Shown here: in pieces, positions 20,905 through 33,600 of the stretch | Layout of the letters: each line of letters begins with the position of its first letter | Numbering within the stretch: the first letter of the stretch is position 1 | Source: Arthrinium phaeospermum | Taxonomy: Eukaryota; Ascomycota; Sordariomycetes; Amphisphaeriales; Apiosporaceae | Assembly: GCA_006503535.1 (NCBI GenBank) | Contig: QYRS01000009.1 | Span: 1,178,001 to 1,242,000 of the forward strand | Direction: 5' to 3' | DNA length: 64,000 nt | Made by a program: the position numbers and the translations under genes | The notes under the pieces: model-generated | Told to the model about the DNA's origin: nothing | Databases searched by the model: none | The model's input: the letters and a program-made list of their open reading frames with translations, nothing else

Positions 20905-22218
20905 ATGGATCCAGCGGCGTCGACAATGCAGGTCGACGATGTGCTGCCTGGAGCCGCAGCCGCAGATGCTACCTCGCCGTTGGGGTACCCGCCCTTCGCC
21001 CGAGGCAGCACCATCCCGGACCCGCGCTCGGTGGAGGAGCACGGCCGCCTGTGGCAGAACTACCGGCCGGACAAGTACTTCCTGCCCAACGACGCCATCG
21101 AGCAGGACCGCCTCGACTTCTCCAACGCGGCTTTCCGCCTCCTGCTGGACGGGGCGCTGCATCTCGCTCCGGTCCAGGGCGATCCGGCGCGGGTCCTGGA
21201 CATTGGGACGGGGACAGGTGGGTTATTATTTACACACTTTGCAAACACGCACTTCCTATGAATGAAGCAAGGGTTCAAGCGACGGCTAATGGATGGATGC
21301 TAACGATTACCCTGCAGGAGTCTGGGCTATCCAATATGCCAGCGAACATCCGGGCTCGCGCGTGATTGGCTCCGACCTCAGCCTCATCCAGCCGGATGTG
21401 GGCGCCGATGTGCCAAACGTTGAGTTTGTGAGAGAAGACTCGGAGGAACCGGTAACGTCTCAGCCTACTATTGACGTCAAGATCTCCGTCTAATATAAAC
21501 AGTGGATACACGATGAGCCTTTCGACTTTATTGTAAGCAGTAATTAATTACCCACGCAGAGTAGCGTTAACGCTTCGCCTACTCTGAGGCGCACTCACCT
21601 TCCATTCCCAAAGACTATCCTGCTTACCACTCTGATTTGTAGCACTCCCGGCTAATGTTCACCTGCTTCAACAACCCGCGCGACGTCCTGCGCCAAGCCT
21701 ACCAGCACCTCAAGCCGGGCGGCTGGATCGAGTACCAAGACCTGCTCTTCAACGTCGACTCGGACGACGGCACGCACCTGGGCACGGGCATCCACCGGTG
21801 GAGCCACCTGGCCAACCTGGGCGCGGCGGCCAAGGGGCGCGACGTCGAGGTCGCCCGCAAGTACAAGGACTACCTGACCGCGGCCGGGTTCGTCGACGTC
21901 GTCGAGGCCCGCTACAAGTTCTTCGGCAACCCGTGGCCCCGCGCCTCCTCGGGGCGCGACCACCAGCTCGGCATGTACATTGAGATTATCGGGGCCGAGG
22001 TGGTCCGGACTATCTCGACGCGGCTCCTGGGCGAGGGGTTGGGGGTTCCGGTGGAGGCGGTGAATGCGATTGTGACGCAGGCGCAGAAGGATATTAGTGA
22101 TAGGAGTATTCACTTCTATTGGCCGGTGTAAGTCACGAAACGGACGATCTCTTTCAAAGGTATCCAGATACTAACTTCAGATGATAGCTATGTCGTCTAC
22201 GGCCGGAAGCCGCTCTGA
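20905..22218 (+). CDS. LaeA-like SAM-dependent methyltransferase
   Basis: Five exons: 20905-21217, 21318-21451, 21503-21532, 21643-22127 and 22188-22218; introns of 100, 51, 110 and 60 nt, all in phase. About 330 residues. The N-terminal signature of the fungal LaeA/TAM group is present (RLWQNYRPDKYFLPNDAIEQ, then DRLD). SAM-binding motif I is VLDIGTGTGVWAIQYA (about 97-112), split by intron 1, followed by the post-motif acidic segment VIGSDLSLIQP. FDFIHSRLMFTCF and LKPGGWIEYQD give motifs III-IV. The C terminus is YVVYGRKPL. Relatives act on small molecules or influence secondary-metabolite gene expression; this substrate is unknown. The 30-nt third exon is very short but is supported by phase on both sides and by the rebuilt motif. 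Confidence 0.92.
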
Positions 22219-22619
22219 TCATGAAAGGGTTGCCGATAGCTAAGCCGCGAATAGCCTAAACGTCACTGTGCAGTTTGGTCTGCGTTGAGAAATCATTCGA
22301 TAGATCATAGACGGGACGTGAATCAGACGCAATGATACTTGCGACGATATGTCTACGGGGCGATGGTCCGCGCCACGTACTTCACCACAGCTAAGGCAGC
22401 AGCTCAAATCTTTATTCGCATAGCGTCACCAATACAACCAATCAGACATGCATGTATGCAACCCCTGTATTTATGTTTTCTGTAGTCAACGCCTAGGTTC
22501 ATGTATTCTAGTCATGTGTCATCCGTGTCGTTCTCTTTTTGAACGCCGATTCGCCCACCATGTTTCCCTGCGCCCTGCATGCCATCTATATCTCACCACT
22601 TTTCTAGAGATATGTCAAG
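22219..22619. other. Intergenic, promoter of the HeLo-AAA gene
   Basis: About 400 bp between two plus-strand genes. No coding sequence or clear site is seen. Confidence 0.45.
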
Positions 22620-25600
22620 ATGGAGCCTATCGGGGTTGCCCTTGGCATCGCCAGCCTGTTCACTACCTGTGTCGACTGCTTCGAGCTCGTCCAAAGCGGC
22701 CGCTACCTTGGACAAGAATACCACTTGCTCGAAACCAAGTTCATCAACCAGCGGATTCGCCTAGTCGCCTGGGGAAAAGCATGCGGCTTCACGGACCCCA
22801 ACGGCTACGATAGACAGATCGACGAAGATAAAGAAGTCCACGATGCCATCGAATCATCCCTCCTACACCTAATCAGCCTCCTCCGCGACGGCGACAAGCT
22901 AAAACGCAAGTACGGCCTCCGCGACGCCGACCAAGCCGCCAGCGGAGGAGGCCCTTCCCCCAACGCCCTGCTCAACGCCCCGCAAACATGGCCCCTCCTC
23001 GCCGGCGGCCAGTCCGCCATGGCCTCGCTGACCCAGAAACTCGCCAAGTTCCGGGAGCGGACCAAGGCGACGCAGCAGCAGGCCAACCTCTGGAGCAAGG
23101 CCCGGTGGGCCATCAAGGACAAGGACAAGTTCGCCGACCTGGTCCAGCACCTGCGCGACCTCATCGAAGATCTCGAGGGCCTCACCGCGGGCCTGCACCT
23201 CGAGCACCGCCAGCGCGAGCTCATCCGGCTCGAGGTCGAGGCCATCCGGGAGATCCCCGTCTTGGAGTCCATCGAGGAGGCGCGCGTGGGGCGGCTGGAC
23301 CCGGTGTCGGATGCGGCGAGCTTGCGGCTGTGGAGCGTGCGGGACCGGTTCTCGTGCTCGGGGGAGTCCTCCTGTGGTGCGCGTGGTAGCCGGTTCTTGT
23401 TTTCGCAGAGGCGGTCGTCGCGGGATAGGTCGCCTTCGCCGCTTTCGCCGCTTACGGAGGGTGACGGGCGCGGGATTATGTTTTACTCGCCGGTTGGGGA
23501 GGAACACCGCGACGTGGATACATCCGATGAGGACTGGGAAACCTTGTCGCGCGTCCCGTCTCTTTCGCCGACGCCCTCTCCTGATCTAGACGATGGTGGG
23601 AGTTCCCATTACCAGGTCTTGCACAGAGTCAATTGCGACTTCTGCTCTCCGGCCATCTATCTGGACGTTCCGGACTATGGCACCGAGTGCAGCACCACCA
23701 ACCAATGGATGGTCCTTGACGAATACCACCCGCTCCATGAGCCGAGGACGCTACACCTGTGTGGCAAGAGGCCAATCGTGGATTTGGATACTTACCTGGG
23801 CCAGAACAGACAGCTCCATTTCCTCGTCTTCCAGGAATATCAGTGCCGGCACGAAGTCGAAGGATTGGCCACCGGCACCACGTCACCTGAACCTGTGTGT
23901 AACGGCCAGTCCATCTATTTGGCATCGGAAGAGCTGTGTACCGCCATGAGCCATCTGGCCGCTAGGACGCCGGGAGTACGGCTGCCCGACTTCGAACCGC
24001 AGGCGGAGCTGCAATACCCATTCTACTGGTTTTACCATTCGCGACAGATCTTAGAAAAGGTGTTGTCAGGTCTCGGGGAGTCAAACACCATGACCCTAGT
24101 ACATGAACTGATGGATTTCATTGATGACTCTACCTTTGAGGATTATGCAAAAGTGGACGAGCTGCTAGCTAGGCGTGTCATAACTTGGGACACGCTCAAG
24201 TATCTTTACGTAGGTTTAAATGCCCTGGTTTGTCACACCGAGAAGTCTGCTAACCTAACACTAACAGGCGCCCGACGACATTGTCGTCCAGGAACATGCG
24301 GACGGGTTCCGGCGCTCTCAAGCCTATCGCATCCTTGATGGGCAGTGGACGGAAACGAGCGATACGTCCGAGATCACTCTCGACGCCTATTATGTGGCCT
24401 GCCAGGATCGTTTTGTCCCAGTCCAAAGGCATCTGACGATCGCCAAAAGCTACTTCGACAATGCCGATTCTGAAGTTGCGATCGAGGAACTGCCAATTAT
24501 ACCCCTTCGCTACGCTTCACATATTACCTTGAGGGGGCTAGTCGATAGGAGCCAGAGGCTCATGGGCTCCTCAAATTACATTACCAATTTCCGATACCGC
24601 TGGGTATGCTATTCAGGGACGGAGGTGGACTCCACCGTCTGGATGGTAAGTAATAAATATGCCCAAACAAGTTCATACACTACAACTCCAGAACGCTTTG
24701 CTGATGGTTTAAACCTACTACCATGTCTAGGATGATCTTCGACTAATCATCGATCCTGATTTGTACTGGAAGCACTGCCATCAGAGCGATGGCTCAGCCA
24801 AGGATAGTCAAATAACAGCATTGATGCCCCAACGTCCGGGTCGCAGCGTGTGCCCTAACGACCCCTTCCTCGTCCCCGAAGAGCTCACGCCGCGCGACCT
24901 GCCTCTCCTGGAACCCACCGTCCACGGTTTCGACCTGCGCACGCACGAGTGGCGCCACCTCTACGTCGCCGATCTCCGGGAGGTAGAGTGGAACAACCAC
25001 GCCTTCGACGACCTCATCCTCGACGAGAAAGAAAAGGCGCTGCTGCTGAAATCTGTCCAAAGCGCCACAACACCGGAAACCACCGGAGGCGGAGAACGAG
25101 GCGTGGAATCCAACGCGTCAGAGGCAATAGCAACAACAGCACCACTACCGACTAAAACCAATAGGCCATCGAGCGGCGGGGGAGGAGGATCCGTGTACCT
25201 CTTCCACGGCGGCCCCGGCACCGGTAAGACCTTTGCGACCAACTGCATCTCCGAAAGCACCCGGAAACCGCTATACCACATGACCCCCTTCGCGACGGGC
25301 GTGTCGGCCGAGGCCGTACAGCACAACATGGACGCCGCGCTCGCCCTCGCCCAGCGGTGGGACTGTATGCTCGTGCTTGAGGATGCCGATGCCACAGCCC
25401 ATGGCGGCAGCACAGGTTCGGGGGGTAATAGTGGGAGCGGCAGTGGCAGTCATGTCCAGGACGAGGTCCCGCGCCGCGCCATGACTATGGCCCTCCTGAA
25501 GCTGCTCGACGGTTTTGGTGGGATTGTGGTCCTCAACTCGTCCCGTGTTGATGTACTGGACGACGCCCTGTTCTCGCGCGTCCATCTTGCCATTCACTTT

Positions 25601-26179
25601 CCCGAGCTCAACGCCGCGGGTCGCCGGAGGATCTGGCACGATGCGCTCTCTGTCACTTCTTCTCCTTCTTTCGCCACTGCTTCGGTCGGCCCGACAAGGA
25701 TTATAGTAGACAGCAGCAGCGATGGCCGTGGCGGCGATGCGAAGAGTTCCGGGGAAGACGACGGGACCCAAGGCGCAGCGGTAGAGGTGATGGCGGTAGC
25801 AACCTCCTCCTCGGAAGTAGATCCGTACCTCCTAACTCCCGAAACCGAACAAAACCTCGCAGCCGTCGAGCTCAACGGGCGCGAGATCCGCAACGTGGTC
25901 GCGCAGTCGCTGCGCATCGCGCGGTTCCAGGGGGAGGTCCTACGGCTCGAGTTGGTCGAGTCGGTGCTGCGGCAGGCGGTCAAGCTGCAGCAGTACCGGG
26001 CGAGCCTTGTCCGAGGCAATCGGCGTGCTTGGACGGCGAACACGACTTCCGCCGCCTCGGATCATCACGATTACAAAACTATTAAGGGGAACGAGAAGGC
26101 CTGGCAGCAGCAGGGGACACTCCTCTCGCCGCCGGGGTCGCCATCGTCAGACTACCCACGATGGGACACTCAACTGTAA
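22620..26179 (+). CDS. HeLo-domain protein fused to an AAA+ ATPase
   Basis: Exons 22620-24209, 24268-24645 and 24731-26179; introns of 58 and 85 nt in phase 0; 1138 residues. Residues 1 to about 215 are a HeLo (prion-inhibition and propagation) domain: MEPIGVALGIASLFTTCVDC, FELVQSGRYLGQEYHLLETK, RLVAWGKACGF. This fold is the membrane-permeabilising part of HET-S-like cell-death effectors. A Ser/Pro-rich linker follows. Residues of about 520-650 resemble the DUF7025 region upstream of many fungal AAA ATPases (TWDTLKYLYAPDD, AYRILDGQW, LPIIPLRYA). The ATPase has Walker A GGPGTGKT (816-823), a Walker-B-like CMLVLEDAD (868-876), a sensor-1 region VVLNSSR and FSRVHL as a possible arginine finger. 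Walker B reads ED where DE is usual, and sensor 1 lacks the usual Asn. No C-terminal amyloid motif is evident. It is probably a stress, self/non-self or regulated cell-death factor; that is inference. Confidence 0.9.
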
Positions 26180-26883
26180 TCGTGACTTGGGACCCTTGAA
26201 GACGACGATCATGGGACGAACCAGGAGAAAGTAAATCATATCATTCACAGAGAATGGGGTTCTGTCTCTATCGGTTTCCGGGTGTTGCACGGAAATATAC
26301 TGTTACTAGATCCAAGTTATGAGGCTCACGCATGCTGTCTGGTATTGGTCGGCTCATCGAGGCAGACGAGCCAAATCACCGTACACATCTCCTAATGCTA
26401 ATAAGATTTCTGTTCTTCGTCCTACATTGGGGATCATACCATTAACTATAATCCATGCGCTCGTTAATGCTTGATCAAAATCCTGCTCCAGACCATAGAC
26501 AACACAACACACTTGCAGCAGTACCAACGGTTAGCCGGACGGAAGAACATCCGTAAATGGGCCAAGCTACGGCTGAAGACTTGGTATATGTTACAGGGCT
26601 CTGAAAGACCCTCTATGGTTAGATTACTGTGTTATGCCCTGCTCTTGAGGATGGATGGTACTTTTCCGTTTTGGGTCACTGAGTGGTTGGCAGCACCCTG
26701 CCAGGCAAGGAACAGCGGAACAAAACACGCACTGAGAGCAGTAATCCCAGGAAGAGGTACCTACAACAGCCCACTGAGACCATCACTAGGGTTAGTCGGT
26801 GTTTGCTATAAAGAGGATAGGCACATGGACGTTCGCTCTTACGCCTACTTATTACCCTAGCCTGCTAATAATACGTTCCGCGT
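26180..26883. other. Intergenic, left flank of A/T island 1
   Basis: This follows the HeLo-AAA gene and ends abruptly at the A/T island. A 130-codon open frame (26471-26860) starts at TTG and has no protein features. TACCCTAGCCT at 26853-26863 has an inverted match beyond the island's right edge. Confidence 0.5.
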
Positions 26884-28064
26884 ACCCGACTATTTAATTT
26901 TATATATATTTATTAAAAATTTATTATTAATAAATAAATTATTAATAATTTAAAACTTTTTTAAATATATATAAACTTTATTATTAAAGCTTTTTTTATA
27001 ATATAATATTTTTTATATTTATTTAAAAAGAAATAAATTTTTATTAAATTTAAATATATATTATTTATTTTATTTTAATTATATATTAAATTATTTTAAT
27101 TTATTATTAATATATATTATTTAATATTAAATATAAATAAAAAAATTTAATTATAAAATAATTTATAATTTATATAATATAATATAATATAATATAATAT
27201 AATATATAAAAATATAAGTTTATTTATTTTATTTTAATTATATATTAAATTATTTTAATTTATTATTAATATATATTTTTAATATTAAATATAAATTAAA
27301 ATAATTTAATTATAAAGAAATTTATAATTTATAAAATATATTATAATAATAAAATAAATATATAATTATTAATTTTATATAAATTATATAAATAATAAAT
27401 TTAATTTATTATTAATATATATATTTAATATTATTAATATATTAAAATTATTTAAAAAGAAATATAATTTAAATTTATAAAATAAAATATAAAATTATTT
27501 TATTTTTAAATTAATTTAATTATTATATAAATATATAAAAATAATTATTTTAATTTATTATTAATATATAAATATTTAATAAAATATATAAATTAAAAAA
27601 TTATAATTATAAAATAAATTAAAATGAAATATAAATAATATAATATAATATATTTAATATATAAATTTATTAATTTTATTTTAATTATATAATAAAATAT
27701 TTAAGTTTATTATAAAATTTTATTTATTTAATAATATATAAATTAAAAATATATAATTATAAAATAATTAATAATTTATAAATATATTATAATATAATAA
27801 TATTATTTTTAAATATATTTATTTTAATTTAATTATATATTAAATTATTTTAATATATTATTAATATATATATATAATATTAAATATAAATTAAATAAAT
27901 TTAATTATATTATAATATATAATTTATAAAATATAATATAATATAATATATAAATATATAATTATATTAATTTTATTTTAATTATATATTAATTTATTTT
28001 ATTTATTATTAATATATTTATTTAATATTATATATAAATTAAAAATATTTATTTAATTTTATTT
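26884..28064. repeat. A/T island 1, left part: degenerate ~150-bp tandem array
   Basis: Almost pure A/T with no open frames. A core like TTATTATTAATATATA recurs at about 27101, 27260, 27406, 27555, 27707, 27855 and 28003, spacings of 146-159 bp. Each unit also carries versions of TTTTAATTATATATTAAATT. An AATAT microsatellite lies near 27175-27206. The composition is what extreme RIP (C-to-T on both strands) would leave of a repeated sequence. Confidence 0.75.
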
Positions 28065-29245
28065 TGCGGAGGACGTTAATTTATTATTTATATTAAAAAG
28101 AAAATTTATATAAAATTTATTATTTTTTATATAATAAATTAAATCGAGTAAATATATAAATTAATTAATTATATAATAATTAATTAATAATAAATCGATA
28201 ATAATATTTATTAAAAAATTACTCGTTAATTTCGATTTTTTTATTTCTTATTTATTAACGTTTCGATATTATTTATTTCGTTATTTCGTTATAACGAGTT
28301 TTTAAATAGCGATTAAAAATTAACGCGGCTTTTTTTTTATATTTATACGACTTTTTTTTAACTTTATAAAAACGTAATATTCGTTATTAAAATCGTAAAA
28401 AAATCGGTCGTTATTTTTCTCGATCTTTTTTTTCGCTTTTATTTTTTATTAAGCGATAAAAAAAGAGTATAAATATAAAATTATTTTTTATTTCGGTTTT
28501 CGAGGTATTATATTATTAACGGTTTTAACGATATCGAAGTATTTTAATTTTAATAAGTTAATAAATTTAATAAAATATTTCGGTTTTAAAATATTATAAT
28601 ATATAATTAATAAAATAACCTTTTCGAAATTATTAAAAACGCTTTTTATAAATATATACAATATAGCGTCGTTATTAATATTAATATTCGTTATAATATA
28701 TATAAATAAATATTAAAATTTAAATAATTATATATATAATAATATATAAAGGATTAAAAATAATAATATATATATATATATACGATAAAAAAAAAAAAAT
28801 TATAGGTTTTAAAAAGTGTTTATTACGAAAACTTATATTTATTTTTAAAAGTTTTTTTCGAAAACTTATATAAAATCGGTATTTACGTATATTAATTTTA
28901 AAAACTTTATTATTTAATACGAATAATTTCCGATAAATTTTAAGCTTATATAATACGAACGAATATAATAATTCCTTTTTTAATAATTAAATATAATATT
29001 ATTATAAACCCCGGGTTTACTTTAAACCTTATACTATAAAAAATAATAAATAATTATAATTAAAAATTATAATAAAAAAAGGTTTAAAATTTATTATTTA
29101 TTATTATTAAAAGCTTAATTTTTTTAACTTTATTATTTAAAATACTTATTTATTTTAATATAAAATTATTATTAATTTATATTATTTATTTATTTTTTAT
29201 TATTTATATTAATTATATATAATATATTAAAATAAAATTTAAATA
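28065..29245. mobile_element. RIP-degraded ~1.2-kb repeat element, copy A
   Basis: This segment interrupts the tandem array and matches two other places in the window (61755-62935 and 62936-64000) along its length. Shared stretches include TTATATAAAATTTATTATTT, AATAATAAATCGATAATAAT and TATAATATTATTATAAA. Unlike the array, it keeps scattered C/G, mostly as CpG (TTAACGTTTCGATATT; ACCCCGGGTTTAC). No coding frame survives, so the element class cannot be told. The ends are approximate. Confidence 0.7.
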
Positions 29246-30660
29246 AAAAAAAAAATATTTAATTATAAAATAATTTATAATTAATAAAATATATATAATA
29301 TAATATAATAATTATATATATTTTAAATTTATATTAATTATATTTTATATATATTAAATTTATTATTAATATATATATTTAATATTATTAATAAATAAAA
29401 AATATTTAAATATAAATAAAATTTAAATTTATAAAATAAAATATAATATTATTTTATTAATAAATTAATTTAATAATTATATAAATATAATAAATATAAT
29501 TTTTAAATTTATTTATAATATTAAATTATTTAATAAAATAAATAAATTAAAATATTTTAATTATAATATAAATTTAAAATTAAATAATATAATATAATAT
29601 AATAAATTTTATATATATATTTTTAATTTTATATTAATATTATAATATAAATTTTTAATTTATTATTAATATATATATATATATTATTAAATATAAATAT
29701 AAAATATTTAATTATAAAATAATATATAATTTTTAAATTTTATTATATATTATAAAATAAAATAAAATAAAATTATTAATTATATTTTTATTATAAATTA
29801 AATTATTATAATTTATTAATATATATTTATTTAATATTATATATTAATTAAATATATTTAATTATTAAATAATATATAATTTATAAAATATATTTATATA
29901 ATAAATAAATATATATATTAATTAATTATATATTAAAATAAATTTAAAATATATTAATTTATTATTTATATATAAATAATTAATAATTTATATAAATTAA
30001 AAATTTTAAATTATAAAATAATTTAAAATATAATAAATATAATATATATAATAAATATAATATATATATTTATTAATTTTATATTAATTTTATAATAAAA
30101 AGAATTTTATTTTTATTTATATATATTTAATTAATATAAAATATAAATTAAATATATATATATATATATAATTAAATTAAAAATTAAAATATATTATATT
30201 ATATAATAAATTTTATATAAAATATTATTAATTTTAAATTTATTAAATATTAAAATATTTTAATTTATTATTAATATATATTTATTTAATTATATATATA
30301 AATTAAAAATATTTAATTATAAAATATTATATAAATTATAAAATATATTATAATATATTAAATTTAATATATAAATATATTAATTATAATTTAATTATAT
30401 AATAAATTATTTTAAATTATTATTAATATATATATTTAATATTAAATATAAATTAAAAATGTTTAATTATAAATTTATATATAATTTATAAATATATTAT
30501 AATATATTAAAATATATATAAATTATTTAATTTTATTTTAATTATATATTTAATTAAATTAATTTCTTATTATATATATTTATTAATTATATAATAATAT
30601 TTAATAATTCTTTAAAATTAAAATTATAAAATATAATATATATAATTATTTTATTTAAAT
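29246..30660. repeat. A/T island 1, right part: same ~150-bp tandem array
   Basis: The same core continues after copy A at about 29360, 29660, 29810, 29958, 30108, 30265, 30417 and 30565, again at steps of about 150 bp (one unit near 29510 is degenerate). The A/T sequence stops sharply at about 30660, where normal GC content resumes. Confidence 0.7.
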
Positions 30661-33600
30661 AACTCGCGATTAGTTTCCTTCCCGGTAGGCTAGGGTATGT
30701 CGATTGGTTTAGCGAGGACGGTATCTATAACAATCAATTCTATAGACAGATAGCAAAACACGACAGAGGGCCGACTTTAAGACTGAGGCTCACCGTGTAC
30801 GCCTCTGGCCGCGCGGACGGTATATATTTTATGCCATGCCACACATTGGGCCCCAGAGCCGAAGTAAGATAGGAGGTGTCTGCCTCGCCATGTTCACAGC
30901 ACCACTTCATACTTACCATCGGCGATCCAGCGCGGGGGCGAAGGGTGCAAGGCCGAGCAGCGCCCATCACGGGCTTTCTCCTGGTAGCAGGGCTTCGGGG
31001 ATCCGGCCTAGGTGAGACAACGCGTACAGGCTCCAGACGAAACGGCGATAGGGGCTGTTGAGTAAAGTTACATCGGAGACTCTCGTCAACCCATTGATCG
31101 ATCCTGAGTCCTGGTGCCCTCAAGCCCCTTCCTCGACCCTTGGCCAGTGGCGCGTAGATTCCCGACATGAAACATCATAATACTGTCGCGATGGATACGA
31201 GGCGTGCTTCGAGTGATAGGCGTGCGGCGATGTCAGCCAATGCCACGCCCGCCAGGATACTTACCGGACAAAGACGCCAGGACGAATGATCAGTCAACTA
31301 CCGCCTCGCGGACACCACTGCTGTCGATCCTATTGTTAGGGAAGGATACCTTCCAGGCTATCCATAAATAGGTCAGGCTGTTGCTTCTAACGGTATCTAC
31401 ACAGCATGGGCCCCCAAATGGATGAGCTACACCCAATGGCGCTCCAGCAGCGACTCGAATTCCGTCTCTTCTGGCTCTCATCACCGCTGGTAGCCTTTCG
31501 AGAGAAGTAGGAATACAAGATTAAGACATCAGAAAGTGAAAGTACATGTGTATCATTATGTCGATGAGGGAGTACTGAAGATGGCGGCGCCGCGATGTTG
31601 TACAGAGGAACGTTCAAATACGGGACTCTACCGTCTGGTATCGCGCGCGCCAATTTGATGTACTTAACGCGTTACATTGGTAGTAAAAGCCCGTCGTCTC
31701 TCCACGGTACTGAACACCTCGGGGCCTATCTCACAAGTCTTGGATCCATGTCGCGACACAAGGAAGGCACTGCTTATGAACGCTCTGGGAGGCAGTTCCA
31801 TAGAATATACATGTGTATGTTCATAGAATCAGACAGCGTATAATCATTGACTGTAGTGCGGGCAAGTTGTAATTGCAGGGAACGTTGGTTCATGAGTATC
31901 TCCTACCCATTCAAGTTGCCGCCTTCAACCTGAGGGCTGTCTGTCTACCTGACGTCTTCACAAGCCAAAATTTATGGCCGAGAATAGTAACGACTTACCG
32001 TGATCTGGCATGGCTGACTTGCGGCTGGGATGAGTAACTACCATCCCCGCGTTGACTCCCTGGATGGTTTCATACGCGCATCCACTGCAGGGTATTGCCG
32101 AAGCCGATGCTTGTTTCTCGCTGTTTTAAGATTGCGAATTGAGGCGGAGCACCGTCCAGACTGAGATCTCAGTGGTTCGGCGGCCGACTGGGCCTGTTCA
32201 CGGTGTGCGTTGCGCTGCGATTCGCTCTATGGAACAAGCCAATGCAAGAGCGCCCATCTCTCTCTCTCCTCGAGATCAATGTCTCTCCCACCATCTGTCA
32301 TATGCAGCTGCTGTTGCAGCACATGAAAGTCGGCGAAGAGCCAAAGGAATGAAGGAAACGAAGCATCTAGGTTGACCACTTACTCACTCCCTCGAGTCGT
32401 GATATTATCCCGAATGGTAGAAGGGCAACGAAGCCGACGTACTTTACAAGTGCAATGTACAACATGCGCACATACAAGTAACAGCAGCGCCATGTTAGAG
32501 GGAGAGAGGGAGTTGCGTGCCTCGGCCTCGTTCTATTTATAGAAAACCGACAGCTGGGTATTTTACTTACTACATGTATTCATTTGCGTACACTCCCCCA
32601 CAGCGTGCAAGTGACGAAGAAGAACGCCTGTCTTCGCAACCCACATCGCGCGCCTGATGATCATCAACAGTGTCAAGCACAACACCACCGCGAAATCTGC
32701 CATTGTCTTAGACGTCTACACAGCTTCGATCACGTGTCCAGTGCTGAGAGAGCAATGTAGATAGATACCTGCTTGTCGACTCCTGGCCGTTTGTGCGGGC
32801 ACAGCCTACCTCTGATTTCCTCAAACGGCCGAACGGCTATCCCTGCCACCTTTCATGGGCCAGTGGCTATTCTGAGAGTTTGGCTCGGGCATTCACACTA
32901 GGTACTATGGAACTGGTGCGGAAGGGGGCGGACGTTGGGCATTTTTCCACTCGGGTTAAAATCTACGATAACGCGGTAGGTCTTATTAAGGAGTATCCTC
33001 CACAGGTGTTACCCCGTATACGGCGACGATGATGATGACGACGGACCGTGAAAGTATTCTGTTCGCTGACTACGCACATGACCTTTTCGGTTGGGATCCT
33101 CCGAAGGCGCAGATAGATGGCGGAGGTGGCTCCAGTTTCGATGGGCCCAGGGAGCAGAGTATATCAGAATGTCTTCTTACCGCGGCAGCCATCCCCTCCT
33201 GCTCCAGTTCCTCTTCTCCATAATAGATTGTGGACATGAATTGCTGCTGGTCCCTGGGCACTTATCGCCGAGCAGTTCATCCGAGCGAAAGACCTTCCCT
33301 CCGCCGCGAGCCGACGACGTCGTAGTAAGTGACATCCCCATCTCACCGCCCACTCAGTCTATATATACATACTCCTCTAGGTTAGTAAAAGTAAGCAAAG
33401 CAGCATTGTGATGATGTTCGCTGACGTGGATTGACAATTGGGATCTTGCGAGAAAGGGAGATAGAGGAGGAGAGGAGTAAGAAAGAATTCATTTCGTTGA
33501 TCAGCGTATGATCGACAATTAGCGGTTGGCACGTCACTAAAAATAGCCCGGCCTGCGTGCGGGGAGGAGAGGTCGTTCCACAGGGCCAGTTGGGATTTGC

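Noticed and set aside
26471..26860. 130-codon open frame before A/T island 1
   Set aside because: Starts at TTG, has no in-frame ATG near the start, and shows no signal, helix pattern or domain.
26884..30660. A/T island as inserted mitochondrial DNA
   Set aside because: No fragments of mitochondrial proteins, rRNA or tRNA are visible. Tandem periodicity and residual CpG in copy A fit RIP-mutated nuclear repeats better.
26884..30660. CRISPR-like array
   Set aside because: Repeats recur at about 150 bp without conserved repeats separated by unique spacers, and the genome is eukaryotic.
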